Shown here in pieces: positions 44,488 to 54,766 of a stretch of DNA of 64,000 bases; within the stretch, counting starts at the first letter, position 1, and every line of letters starts with the position of its first letter. The notes beneath the pieces were generated by a model, which saw only the letters and a program-made list of their open reading frames with translations, ran no database searches and had not been told where the DNA came from. The translations under genes were made by a program, and so were the position numbers. Source of the DNA: Botrimarina hoheduenensis (lineage in GTDB: Bacteria > Planctomycetota > Planctomycetia > Pirellulales > Lacipirellulaceae); the NCBI RefSeq assembly GCF_007859815.1, contig NZ_SJPH01000002.1, forward strand, positions 694,001 through 758,000. The letters are read 5' to 3'.

Positions 44488-46689
44488 GTGCTCAAGCAAC
44501 GCCGAATGGTTCTCGCGGCCATGACACTCGTGCTGGTCAACGCCAATCCCGCTGATGCGGTTGATGTGTGGATCACGAGCGGCGATAAGTCGCGCCTGCT
44601 CAGCCAACAGACCGATGTCGTGTTTCAGAACGGCACGGGCAGCGGCGGTGTCGGCATAACGATCGACGCGTCGCAAACCTTTCAGACGATGCGCGGCTAC
44701 GGTGCGGCGATGACCAACTCTTCCGCTTCGCTCCTGCAAAACAGCTTGAACCCAGCGCAAAGAGATCGTGCTATGGATGATCTCTTTTCGTCTGACGATG
44801 GCATCGGCTTGAACTACCTGCGGCTCGCGATGGGGGCCTCCGATTTCACGGCCGACGGCTTCTACACCTACAACGACCTGGGCCCGAACCAGACCGATCC
44901 CGCACTGGCCGGTTTTTCGATCGACCCCGATCGCCCCACGATCTTGCCGAGCCTGGACGCCGCCCGCGCGCGCAATGCGGACCTACAACTGATGGCCTCG
45001 CCCTGGAGTGCGCCCGGCTGGATGAAGACGAACGGCTCGGTCATCGGCGGCCAACTGGCCCCGCAGTGGCACGGTGCCTACGCCACTTACTTGCAGAAGT
45101 TTGTCGAGGCCTACGCCGCCGAGGGGCACCCGATCGATACGCTCACGCTACAGAACGAGCCCCTCTTCACCCCCACTAGCTACCCGGGCATGAGCATGCC
45201 CGCAACGCAGCAGATCGACCTAATCAAAAATCACGTCGGACCGAACTTTGCCGCCGCGGGGCTCACAACCCAATTGCTCGCTTACGACCACAACTGGGAT
45301 AACACCGCCTACCCGCTGGCGGTGCTGAACGACCCGGTCGCCCGGCAGTATGTCGCGGGCACGGCCTTCCACGGCTACGCGGGCGACGTGAGCGCACAGT
45401 CGGTCGTCCGTAACGCCCACCCCGACAAAGAGATCTACTTCACAGAAGTCACCGGCGGAGATTTTGCCCCCGTCTTTGAAGACAACCTTATCTGGTACGC
45501 GCGCAATCTGCTCATCGGCGGAGCCCGCAACTGGGGGGCTACCGTGCTGCTGTGGAACCTGGCTCTCGACGAGAACGGCGACCCTCACCTGGGCGGTTGC
45601 AGCGATTGCCGGGGCGTTATCACCGTCAACTCGCAATCCGGAGCGGTTACGCACAACGAGGAGTTTTACTCTCTCGGGCACGCGAGCCAGCACGTTCAGC
45701 CCGGCGCGGTGCGGATCGGCTCGAACTCGATCAATAACCTGATCGAAACCGTGGCTTTTCAGAATCCCGATGGCTCGCAGGTTCTGTTAGCGCTGAACCC
45801 CACCCCCAATCCGCTGCTGTTTCGCGCGGTGCGGGACGGCAAGAACTTTCGTTACACCCTGCCGGCTCGCAGTGTCGCGACCTTCGCCTGGGACGCCGAC
45901 GATCGGGCCGACTTCGGCAACGGTGGCTTTGAGCAGGGGGGCTACCACACCTCCGGCGGGTCGCTCGATGGATGGCTGCCGTGGGGCGTGACAAGCAACA
46001 ACGTCCGCGTGACCAATTCCCAGGCCCTGGACGGGCAGCACGCCCTCTTGCTCTCGGGCCCCGGTGGCACCAATGGCTTTGCGGGCGCTTCGCAGGCGAT
46101 CAGCGTTACCGCGGGCGAGCGTCTGCGGATCGACGCCAGCGTGCTGCTGCCAAATGTCGGATCGATCGCCGGCACCGACAACCAAGTGCTCATGAAGATC
46201 GAGTACTACAGCGTCTTCGACGGGCAGTTCCAGTCCGCGAACTTCTTGGGACAAGAACAGATCACGCTCGCCACGGGGGCCACGCCAACCGGCCAGTGGA
46301 TCGCTTCGGCACTCGACGGCACCGCGCCGGCGGGGGCCGTCGAGGCCCGTCTGGTGTTTGTGTTCTCGCAGCCGAGCGGCTTGGGGGGCTCGGCATTGGT
46401 GGATGGGGTCAGCTTCGGCGTGGTTCCCAACCTCGCCGGCGACTTCAACAACGATGGCGTGGTCAACGCCGCCGACTACACGGTCTGGCGCGACGGTCTC
46501 GGCACAACCTACACCCAGGCCGACTACCAGATCTGGCGTGACAACTTTGGTGCCACGTTGCCGTCGGCGTCGGCGTCGAACGCCTCGGCACAGAGCATCC
46601 CCGAGCCCGCCGCGGCGTCGTTCCTGGCGGCCGGCCTGCTGTGCTGGGGGGGCGTTCGCTCCCTGCCGGTCGCCGCTAGACTGCGCTGA
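44488..46689 (+). CDS. GH30-family exported glycoside hydrolase with C-terminal module, dockerin-like domain and PEP-CTERM
   Basis: 733 residues from GTG 44488, giving a proper signal peptide (MLKQRRMVLAAMTLVLV); ATG 44506 is the alternative. The GH30 domain has GYGAAMTNSSA, SPWSAPGWMKTNGS, acid/base Glu224 in LQNEPLF and nucleophile Glu320 in IYFTEVTGG. GH30 enzymes cut beta-glucans, glucosylceramide or xylan; YDHNWDN, VAGTAFHGYAG and LWNLALDENG point to the endo-beta-1,6-glucanase (GH30_3) or GH30_1 groups. A beta-rich module (about 475-635) begins NGGFEQ and resembles those of the divergent PEP-CTERM proteins. A dockerin-like pair ([19 protein letters not shown]) and a PEP-CTERM tail complete it. 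Its stop overlaps the next start by 1 nt. Confidence 0.9.
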   Translation: MLKQRRMVLAAMTLVLVNANPADAVDVWITSGDKSRLLSQQTDVVFQNGTGSGGVGITIDASQTFQTMRGYGAAMTNSSASLLQNSLNPAQRDRAMDDLFSSDDGIGLNYLRLAMGASDFTADGFYTYNDLGPNQTDPALAGFSIDPDRPTILPSLDAARARNADLQLMASPWSAPGWMKTNGSVIGGQLAPQWHGAYATYLQKFVEAYAAEGHPIDTLTLQNEPLFTPTSYPGMSMPATQQIDLIKNHVGPNFAAAGLTTQLLAYDHNWDNTAYPLAVLNDPVARQYVAGTAFHGYAGDVSAQSVVRNAHPDKEIYFTEVTGGDFAPVFEDNLIWYARNLLIGGARNWGATVLLWNLALDENGDPHLGGCSDCRGVITVNSQSGAVTHNEEFYSLGHASQHVQPGAVRIGSNSINNLIETVAFQNPDGSQVLLALNPTPNPLLFRAVRDGKNFRYTLPARSVATFAWDADDRADFGNGGFEQGGYHTSGGSLDGWLPWGVTSNNVRVTNSQALDGQHALLLSGPGGTNGFAGASQAISVTAGERLRIDASVLLPNVGSIAGTDNQVLMKIEYYSVFDGQFQSANFLGQEQITLATGATPTGQWIASALDGTAPAGAVEARLVFVFSQPSGLGGSALVDGVSFGVVPNLAGDFNNDGVVNAADYTVWRDGLGTTYTQADYQIWRDNFGATLPSASASNASAQSIPEPAAASFLAAGLLCWGGVRSLPVAARLR

Positions 46690-47267
46690 TGGCGACTCTG
46701 CTACCCTTCCGCGGTGTCTGGCCGCAACTCGACGAGACGGTCTTTCTGGCCGACGGCGCGCGCGTCATCGGCGATGTCCACATCGGTGCCCACGCCAGCG
46801 TGTGGTTCAACGCCGTTGTCCGGGGCGACGTCTGCCCGGTCCGGATCGGGGCCCGAACCAACGTGCAAGACAACGTCACGCTCCACGTTACGCACGATAC
46901 CGGCCCGCTCACCATCGGCGAGCGCGTCACGATCGGTCACAACGCCGTGCTGCATGCCTGCACGGTCAAAGAGCGGGTGCTGATTGGCATGGGGGCCATT
47001 GTGCTCGACGGGGCCGTGCTCGAGCCGCACACGCTCGTCGCCGCCGGCGCGCTGCTCCGGCCCGGCTTCACCGCACCGCCCGGCATGCTCGTGGCGGGGG
47101 TGCCGGCGGTTGTCAAACGCCCCCTCACCGACGCCGAGCGGGCCTTCCTCGACGTGTCGGCCGAGAACTACGTCCGTTACGTTGCCGCCTACCGCGCGGG
47201 CGGGTACACGGGCGCTCCGCCGCAGTCGCCCGACCTCGGTCTCGCGGGGGCCAATCGTGGTGACTGA
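46689..47267 (+). CDS. Gamma-class carbonic anhydrase-like hexapeptide protein
   Basis: 192 residues. A left-handed beta-helix with the usual hexapeptide pattern: ADGARVIGDVHIGAHASVWFNAVVRGDV, IGARTNVQDNVTLHV, IGHNAVLHAC, IGMGAIVLDGAV. Metal-binding His residues appear in VTLHVTHD, GHNAVLH and the family spacing between them. Gamma-class proteins hydrate CO2 or have other, often unknown, activities. The start (ATG 46689) overlaps the GH30 stop as TGATG; the stop overlaps the NDH-2 gene start. The coupling is tight, though I see no functional link to GH30. Confidence 0.88.
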   Translation: MATLLPFRGVWPQLDETVFLADGARVIGDVHIGAHASVWFNAVVRGDVCPVRIGARTNVQDNVTLHVTHDTGPLTIGERVTIGHNAVLHACTVKERVLIGMGAIVLDGAVLEPHTLVAAGALLRPGFTAPPGMLVAGVPAVVKRPLTDAERAFLDVSAENYVRYVAAYRAGGYTGAPPQSPDLGLAGANRGD

Positions 47268-48585
47268 TCGGAAGCCCGCTCCGCTGCCGAGGGTCGTGAT
47301 CATTGGCGGTGGCTTCGGGGGGCTCACCTGTGCCCGGGCGCTGCGTCGGGCTCCCGTGTCGGTAACGCTCGTTGACCGCTCGAATCACCATCTGTTTCAG
47401 CCGTTGTTGTATCAGGTGGCGACCGGCGGCCTCTCGCCGGCGAACATCGCCGCCCCCTTGCGTTCGATCTTTCATCGCCAACAGAACGCGACCGTGTTGC
47501 AGGGCGAGGTTGTCGGGTTCAACCTGCCAGCCAAGCGCGTGCTCCTCGCTGACGGAACCCTCAATTACGACTGGTTGGTGGTCGCAACCGGGGCCACGCA
47601 CAGCTACTTTGGCAAAGACGAATGGGCCCCCGCCGCGCCGGGGCTCAAGACCCTCGACGACGCCACCGACATCCGCGCGCGGGTGCTCCGCGCCTTCGAG
47701 CAGGCCGAACGGATTGACGACCTGCAAGAGCAACGCCGGCTGCTGACGTTCGTCGTTGTCGGTGCCGGTCCGACCGGTGTCGAACTCGCTGGCGCGCTGG
47801 CCGAGCTGTCGCGTCACACGCTCAAAGGTGACTTTCGCCGTATCAATCCGGCCGACGCTCGGCTGGTGTTGATTGAAGCCGGGCCGCGTGTGCTCGGCCC
47901 CTACGATCCGACCCTGTCCGCCAAGGCGGCCGCGTACCTCCATCGGCTCGGGGTGACGGTTCTCACGCAGAAGACCGTCACGCGGATCGACGCGCGGGGT
48001 GTCGTCGTCCGCGACGCCGCCGCCGAAGAAGCGATCCCGGCCGCTACGGTGCTGTGGGCCGCCGGCGTGCAGTCCTCGCCGCTCGCGCAGCGCCTGGCCG
48101 AAGCCGCCGGGCTCGAAACCGACCGTGCGGGCAGGGTGCCCGTCGGTGCCGACCTGTCGCTCGGTGCCCACGCCAACGTGCTCGTCCTTGGCGACATGGC
48201 CAGCTGTGTCGGCAAGGGGGGCAAACCGCTGCCCGGCGTCGCGCCGGTTGCGATCCAGCAGGGGAGTCACGCCGCGGCGATGATCCGTCGGCGGCTGCGC
48301 TCGCAGCCCTCCACGCCGTTCCGCTACTACGATTACGGTTCGATGGCCACCATCGGTCGGTCGGCGGCGGTGGTCAGCATGGGGCGGCTGAAGTTCGCCG
48401 GCTACTTCGCGTGGCTCACCTGGCTGTTCGTGCACCTGATGCAGCTGGTGTCGTTCGAGAACCGGGTGCTGGTGCTCTTCCAGTGGGCCTGGAGCTACCT
48501 GACGCGCGGCCGCTCGGCCTGGCTGATCACGGGCAAAGACACGCGCCCGACAGCTTCCGCCGCCGCACCGTCCCCCACGCCATAA
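47257..48585 (+). CDS. ndh: Type II NADH dehydrogenase (NAD(P)/FAD-dependent oxidoreductase)
   Basis: 442 residues from GTG 47257 (GTG 47260 next to it is equivalent). The first Rossmann fold is VVIIGGGFGGLTCARAL, the second VVVGAGPTGVELAGALAEL. HHLFQPLLYQVATGGLSP and VLVLGDMASC are characteristic of NDH-2. The C-terminal amphipathic part (FAGYFAWLTWLFVHLMQLV) is the membrane-attachment region. NDH-2 passes electrons from NADH to quinone without pumping protons. It overlaps the carbonic anhydrase gene by 11 nt and ends the rightward run that started at LacI. A hairpin at 48757 follows. Confidence 0.93.
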   Translation: MVTDRKPAPLPRVVIIGGGFGGLTCARALRRAPVSVTLVDRSNHHLFQPLLYQVATGGLSPANIAAPLRSIFHRQQNATVLQGEVVGFNLPAKRVLLADGTLNYDWLVVATGATHSYFGKDEWAPAAPGLKTLDDATDIRARVLRAFEQAERIDDLQEQRRLLTFVVVGAGPTGVELAGALAELSRHTLKGDFRRINPADARLVLIEAGPRVLGPYDPTLSAKAAAYLHRLGVTVLTQKTVTRIDARGVVVRDAAAEEAIPAATVLWAAGVQSSPLAQRLAEAAGLETDRAGRVPVGADLSLGAHANVLVLGDMASCVGKGGKPLPGVAPVAIQQGSHAAAMIRRRLRSQPSTPFRYYDYGSMATIGRSAAVVSMGRLKFAGYFAWLTWLFVHLMQLVSFENRVLVLFQWAWSYLTRGRSAWLITGKDTRPTASAAAPSPTP

Positions 48586-48756
48586 GCAAGCGGCGGTGTC
48601 GCGCAGAGGTTGTTGCGCGATACCGTTGGCTGCCGGTGCTGATATGCTCAGCCGTGCGTGCCGGGTGCCGCTTACCGCTGCTGGTGAGCCACCAGCGGCA
48701 CCTGGCGTCGTGAATAGGGCCCGCTCAAATCACTTACGATCGGGTTCACCACAATC

Positions 48757-48781
48757 AGCCCCCGGTCAATGTCCGGGGGCT
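48757..48781. terminator. Hairpin between convergent genes
   Basis: AGCCCCCGG and CCGGGGGCT form a perfect 9-bp stem with a 7-nt loop, between the rightward ndh gene and leftward small membrane protein gene. AAAAC follows on the plus strand rather than a T run, so it fits best as a terminator for the leftward gene (TTTTG in its direction precedes it). Orientation is uncertain. Confidence 0.45.
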
Positions 48782-48811
48782 CAAAACAAAAGTCCACCGC
48801 TCGCCAGGGCT

Positions 48812-49069
48812 TCACTCTCCATCATTCTGACGAACAACCCTTCGTTCGTCCTGGGCTTCGATGCTGTGCTCGATCGAGGGCCGGACGAGCCGATCCAGCT
48901 CGCCGAAGACGGCCGTGCCGCCGCCGCCGGTGGGTTTCTTGTGCTTGTAGTAGAGATACCCGGCGGCTTCGAGCCGCAGGGCAAGGCGATGCAGCCCGTA
49001 GAGCCCGGCGGCGATTCCAATCACCAGTAGGAACAAGCGGATCAAGAGCCAAGCGGTAGGGTCGGGCAT
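48812..49069 (-). CDS. Small single-pass membrane protein
   Basis: 85 residues from ATG 49069. A hydrophobic helix near the N-terminus (WLLIRLFLLVIGIAAGLYGL) is followed by LRLEAAGYLYYKHKKPTGGGG and a short helical tail with ELDRLVRP. YLYYKHKKP looks like a membrane-edge motif I recall from other planctomycete small proteins. No function can be given. The frame extends upstream to 49144 but lacks a good start there. Confidence 0.6.
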   Translation of the reverse strand: MPDPTAWLLIRLFLLVIGIAAGLYGLHRLALRLEAAGYLYYKHKKPTGGGGTAVFGELDRLVRPSIEHSIEAQDERRVVRQNDGE

Positions 49070-49116
49070 GAGACGGATTCGGTTGAGATGACTGCTTAGG
49101 TCGCTGATGCCAGTAG

Positions 49117-49977
49117 CTACGCCTTGACCTCTGTCTGCTGCCATCGGTCATCGTCCAATGCGACCAGTACTCGCTCCAACAAGTCTTCGAAGAGTCGCCG
49201 GTTATCGGAAGGCCAAAGCTGAATCTCGTCCCCCTCTAGCCTTAGCTTGCTCCGGTACTGCTCAAGCTGCCTGGTTACACACCCACGCTCGTGCATCAGT
49301 GCATTACGTATTTCTCTCGCGATCTTGACTGGTTCCGCGCTCCAACACTTGGAACTTGTTGATTCTCCGATGGCCTGATCTAGACGAGTCGCGAACGACG
49401 GATTCCTATCGCTTGACCGAATGCTGTCGTCTCCGGTCTTGGTCCTTGCCACGCCAACCAAGAATGCCTCATACGCGGCGTACGTCGTCAGATAGCAGAA
49501 GCGTTGCGAACTCACCACATAGAACTGAAATTCTGCGGTCCCCAAAAACTGTTCCCAAAGGTCGTTTTGTTCGATGTGGAGTGGATGTTTGGTTCTGGCA
49601 GACGCCAGTTCGCCAAGGATGTCAAGCACAGTTTTTTTTAGATCCCTCAATAGCTTCGGGTCCGCGGTGACCGTAGGAAGCCGCTGTGCAAGTATGCCAA
49701 GTACCCGCTCCATCGTCGTTAGCTGAGAATCAGCGAACTGCGGACTCCGATTCAGTCCATCAAGGAAAGCAGGGATTTGCCCCGTGACTTGGCCCGGTAG
49801 TGCAGCCGCGTATGCGGCCGCTCGCCATGCAAATCCGAGATCGTCGATAAGCGACGCGTTGCCCGGATGCATTCGCGAATACAGAGCTTGACCTTGCTCC
49901 GTAGTGAAGAAGTCGCGGTATGAGTCTAGGTTCGAATCTAGCCGCAACGTCTTGATGACACGCTGGCCAGCCGCCAT
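49117..49977 (-). CDS. HEPN-like protein of unknown function
   Basis: 286 residues from ATG 49977; a TTG at 50022 would add 15. It is mainly helical, with no signal or membrane segment. Near the C-terminus (221-234) the sequence REIRNALMHERG contains R224-N-A-L-M-H229, the RN-x3-H pattern of the HEPN superfamily, where such residues form an RNase or nucleotide-transferase site. Upstream, SSQRFCYLTTYAAYEAFLVGV is the type of helix found before it in stand-alone HEPN proteins (for example ApeA- or RiboL-PSP-like). GC content looks lower than in the neighbours (two sampled 60-nt lines were 48% and 58%, against 67% for a dnaK line), a hint of transfer. It lies between a long hairpin and a small membrane protein; no antitoxin is visible. 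Confidence 0.6.
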   Translation of the reverse strand: MAAGQRVIKTLRLDSNLDSYRDFFTTEQGQALYSRMHPGNASLIDDLGFAWRAAAYAAALPGQVTGQIPAFLDGLNRSPQFADSQLTTMERVLGILAQRLPTVTADPKLLRDLKKTVLDILGELASARTKHPLHIEQNDLWEQFLGTAEFQFYVVSSQRFCYLTTYAAYEAFLVGVARTKTGDDSIRSSDRNPSFATRLDQAIGESTSSKCWSAEPVKIAREIRNALMHERGCVTRQLEQYRSKLRLEGDEIQLWPSDNRRLFEDLLERVLVALDDDRWQQTEVKA

Positions 49978-50040
49978 GTCCTCTGCACCACTTTCTCTCG
50001 ACGATCGTACAAATCTCGGCAAATGTATTTCTTATAAGAA

Positions 50041-50082
50041 GCGTGGGGTGCGACCCGGCATTCGCCGGATCGCACCCCACGC
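50041..50082. terminator. Long hairpin after dnaK
   Basis: A 13-bp perfect stem (50041-50053 with 50070-50082), one mismatched pair, then CCGGC/GCCGG with a 4-nt loop. It lies 42-84 nt downstream of the dnaK stop and upstream of the HEPN-like gene, both leftward. There is no strong T run, but the stem is very stable. Confidence 0.6.
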
Positions 50083-50124
50083 GGTTCATCCGTGTTTATC
50101 TGCGTACATCTCTGGTTACCCGCC

Positions 50125-52026
<1,902 letters not shown>

Positions 52027-52379
52027 CTTGGTAGCTCCTTGTGCGAGTGGGGGGTCGCGTGCAGCGGGGGTAGGTGACGCGTGCAGCGGGTGTATGAAAC
52101 GCAGGGCGCGCAGGCCCGCGGCGCAAATTGGTCGTAGCCGTCACATGTTCTAAGCAAAGAGCGTGCCGCCCATGCCGATTGCAACCGTCTTGACTTAAGC
52201 CAATGCGGGAGCAACACTTACGAACACACGGGGCGATTCGGTTGGGGGCCCTCAGCAGGCCCTCGGCTGCCACATCGCCATCCGGGGGCGATCGGGACTC
52301 TCCCCGGCCACGGTCTGACCGGCCAGAATGGCAGTTGGCATTTAGAAGCCCCGGCGAAAACGACGGTTACGCACGAGCG
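52027..52379. promoter_or_regulatory. Divergent promoter region between dnaK and pheA, with repeat
   Basis: 353 bp. CGCGTGCAGCGGG occurs at 52056-52068 and again at 52078-52090, a perfect 13-bp direct repeat with a 22-bp period, in the dnaK leader just upstream of its start. The CIRCE heat-shock operator (TTAGCACTC-N9-GAGTGCTAA) is not present. TTGACT at about 52190, facing pheA, could be a -35 box. No other gene is supported. Confidence 0.5.
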
Positions 52380-53540
52380 ATGGCGAAGAAGAAGCCCCCC
52401 CACTCCGCCGCGAACTCCCCCCCGAGCAAAGCGGTGGCCTCGTCTCCGGCAACCACGCCGTCAGCCACGCCGGGAATCCGAACCCTGCGGGCCGAGATCG
52501 CCAAGCTCGACAAGCAGATCGCAGCCGCTGTTGCCGAGCGGGCCGAGCAGGTGCGGCAACTCGCCGCGCAGCAGCCGACTGCCGAGTCCCGCCTGAGCGA
52601 TCTGGCCGTAACCGCGGTCAACCAGGGTAGCGGCGCGGTGAGCGACGCCGCCATGCGGGCCGTGTTTCGCGAGGTGGTGGCCGCCAGCCACGCGGCGGTG
52701 GCTCCGTTTCGGGTGGCCTATCTGGGTCCCGAGGACAGCTACAGCCATCTGACCGCCATCGCCCGCTTCGGCGAGGCAAGCGAGCTGACCCCCGTTTCGA
52801 CCATCGCGGCCGTGTTTGAGGAGGTGGCCTGCGGCAGCTGTGCGCTGGGCGTCGTGCCGCTCGAGAATAGCACCCACGGCCGGGTGACCGACACGCTCGA
52901 GGCGTTCTCCAAGACCGAGGTGCAGATCTGTGGCGAGGCCCCCATGCGGATCCGCCACTGCCTGCTGGGGCAGGGGCCCCGTTCCGCGATCCGCCGGGTA
53001 ATCAGCAAGCCGCAGGCGCTTTCGCAGTGCAATCACTGGCTTGCAGAGCATCTGCCGGGCGTGGAGACCACGCCTGCTTCCAGCACGAGCGAGGCCGCGG
53101 CGTTGGCGGCGGCGGACCCGCGTATTGCGGCGATCGCCAGCGAGCAGGCGGGCCGGCGACACGGGCTTGAGGTTCTGGCCAAAGGGATAGAGGACCAGCA
53201 CGACAATATCACGCGTTTCGCGGTGATCGGCCCGCAGTCGGGCGAGAAGACGGGCGACGATAAAACGGCCCTAATGTTCGAGATCGCGCACGAACCCGGC
53301 TCGCTCGCCGACGCGATGGCGATTTTCAAGCGGCGGGGGCTGAATATGACGTGGATCGAGTCGTTCCCGATCCCCGGGAGCCGGGGGGCCGGGGCCGACG
53401 GCGGCCGCTACCTGTTCTTTATTGAGCTGATGGGACACCAGGCCGAGGTCCGCGTACGCCGGGCTATCGATTCACTACAGAAGAAATGTGTTCTGCTGCG
53501 GGTCCTCGGATCCTATGCGCGTGCGGCGGTGCTCGGCTAA
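52380..53540 (+). CDS. pheA: Prephenate dehydratase (with N-terminal chorismate mutase-like helix)
   Basis: 386 residues from ATG 52380. It makes phenylpyruvate from prephenate in phenylalanine synthesis. After a Ser/Pro-rich leader, residues about 32-100 have a chorismate mutase-like helical pattern (TLRAEIAKLDKQIAAAVAER), but not all catalytic residues are evident, so mutase activity is uncertain. The dehydratase domain (about 112-290) has VAYLGPEDSYSHLTA, GVVPLENSTHGRVTDTL and the DNITRFAVIG motif. The C-terminal ACT domain (ALMFEIAHEPGSLADAMAIF, LNMTWIESFP) allows feedback by phenylalanine. aroF follows 95 nt later, pairing the first and last steps of aromatic synthesis. Confidence 0.93.
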   Translation: MAKKKPPHSAANSPPSKAVASSPATTPSATPGIRTLRAEIAKLDKQIAAAVAERAEQVRQLAAQQPTAESRLSDLAVTAVNQGSGAVSDAAMRAVFREVVAASHAAVAPFRVAYLGPEDSYSHLTAIARFGEASELTPVSTIAAVFEEVACGSCALGVVPLENSTHGRVTDTLEAFSKTEVQICGEAPMRIRHCLLGQGPRSAIRRVISKPQALSQCNHWLAEHLPGVETTPASSTSEAAALAAADPRIAAIASEQAGRRHGLEVLAKGIEDQHDNITRFAVIGPQSGEKTGDDKTALMFEIAHEPGSLADAMAIFKRRGLNMTWIESFPIPGSRGAGADGGRYLFFIELMGHQAEVRVRRAIDSLQKKCVLLRVLGSYARAAVLG

Positions 53541-53635
53541 ACTGCCGAGCTTCGCGGCCCCCGACCGGCGTGGGCCAGGTGGGCGAGTGCCGCACCGTTT
53601 TCCGACCGATCGAGCCCCAGCCGCCGCCCGTCGCC

Positions 53636-54661
53636 GTGATCATCATCCTCCGCGAGTCCGCGACCGAAGATCAGATCACGCATGTGGTCGAACGCGTGCA
53701 ATCCCTCGGATTGCAGGCCCATCTGAGCAAAGGAACCTATCGCACCGTGATCGGGGTGATCGGTGACGAGGAGCAGATCCGCTCGGCTCCGCTGGCCGCG
53801 ATCCCCGGCGTGGCCGAAGTCGTCGCGGTCCAGCCCGCCTTTAAGCTGGCGAGCCGGACGGCCCACCCGGAACCCTCGGTGATCGAGGTTGGGTCGGGGA
53901 AAAATGTGGCTCGGTTCGGTGGCGGCCATGTCGGCATGATCGCCGGACCGTGCGCCATCGAGTCGGCCGAACGCCTCGACAAGATCGCGGGGGCAATCAA
54001 AAAGGCGGGAGCAACCGTCCTCCGGGGCGGCGCCTACAAGCCCCGCACCAGCCCTTACGCCTTTCAGGGGATGGGCGAGGACGGGCTCAAGCTGCTCCGC
54101 GAAATCGGCGACAAGCACGGCTTGCCCGTTGTCACCGAAGCGATCGACCCGCGCCATGTCGAATTGGTGGCCGAATGGGCCGACATGATCCAGCTGGGGG
54201 CCCGCAACATGCAGAACTTTGTTCTGCTTACCGAAGTTGGCAAAACCCAAAAGCCCGTGCTTATGAAGCGTGGCATGGCCGCCACGGTCAAAGACCTGCT
54301 GATGTCGGCCGAGTATGTCCTTTCGCAAGGCAACCCGAACGTGGTCCTGTGCGAGCGGGGCGTGAAGGGCTTCGACAATGCGTGCCGCAACATGTACGAC
54401 GTGTGTGCGATCCCGCAGACCCATGAGCTGTCGCACCTGCCGATTATCGTCGATCCGAGCCACGCGACGGGTCGCCCCGAGATGATCCCCGCTTGTGCCC
54501 TGGCGGGCGTGGCGGCCGGTGCCGACGGCGTGCATATCGAGGTACACAACTGCCCCGAAGACGCCCTATCCGACGGGCCTCAGGCGCTGCTGCCCGAACA
54601 GTATGCCGAACTAGCGCAGCAGATTCGCAAGGTCGCCGAGGCGGTTGGCAAAACCATCTGA
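53636..54661 (+). CDS. aroF: 3-deoxy-7-phosphoheptulonate synthase (DAHP synthase)
   Basis: 341 residues from GTG 53636, chosen because MIIILRESATEDQITHVVER is the usual start of this family's N-terminal ferredoxin-like regulatory domain. The TIM-barrel part has GMIAGPCAIESAERL, RGGAYKPRTSPYAFQGMG, LQLGARNMQNF-type motif QLGARNMQNF, KPVLMKRGMAAT and PIIVDPSHATGRPEM. The enzyme joins phosphoenolpyruvate and erythrose 4-phosphate as the first step of the shikimate pathway. It belongs to the AroF/Thermotoga-like group with an N-terminal regulatory domain. pheA is 95 nt upstream on the same strand. Confidence 0.95.
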   Translation: MIIILRESATEDQITHVVERVQSLGLQAHLSKGTYRTVIGVIGDEEQIRSAPLAAIPGVAEVVAVQPAFKLASRTAHPEPSVIEVGSGKNVARFGGGHVGMIAGPCAIESAERLDKIAGAIKKAGATVLRGGAYKPRTSPYAFQGMGEDGLKLLREIGDKHGLPVVTEAIDPRHVELVAEWADMIQLGARNMQNFVLLTEVGKTQKPVLMKRGMAATVKDLLMSAEYVLSQGNPNVVLCERGVKGFDNACRNMYDVCAIPQTHELSHLPIIVDPSHATGRPEMIPACALAGVAAGADGVHIEVHNCPEDALSDGPQALLPEQYAELAQQIRKVAEAVGKTI

Positions 54662-54766
54662 AGCCGAAGCCGAGAACGCCAGGAAGCACAGGACTCCGCC
54701 GCTCACGCGTTGCTCTACTAGGGCGTACCAAAAAATAGGCCTTACCAAAAAACGTAGGTGACTTTG

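Noticed and set aside
52027..52379. CIRCE element expected upstream of dnaK
   Set aside because: No TTAGCACTC-N9-GAGTGCTAA or near match was found on either strand.
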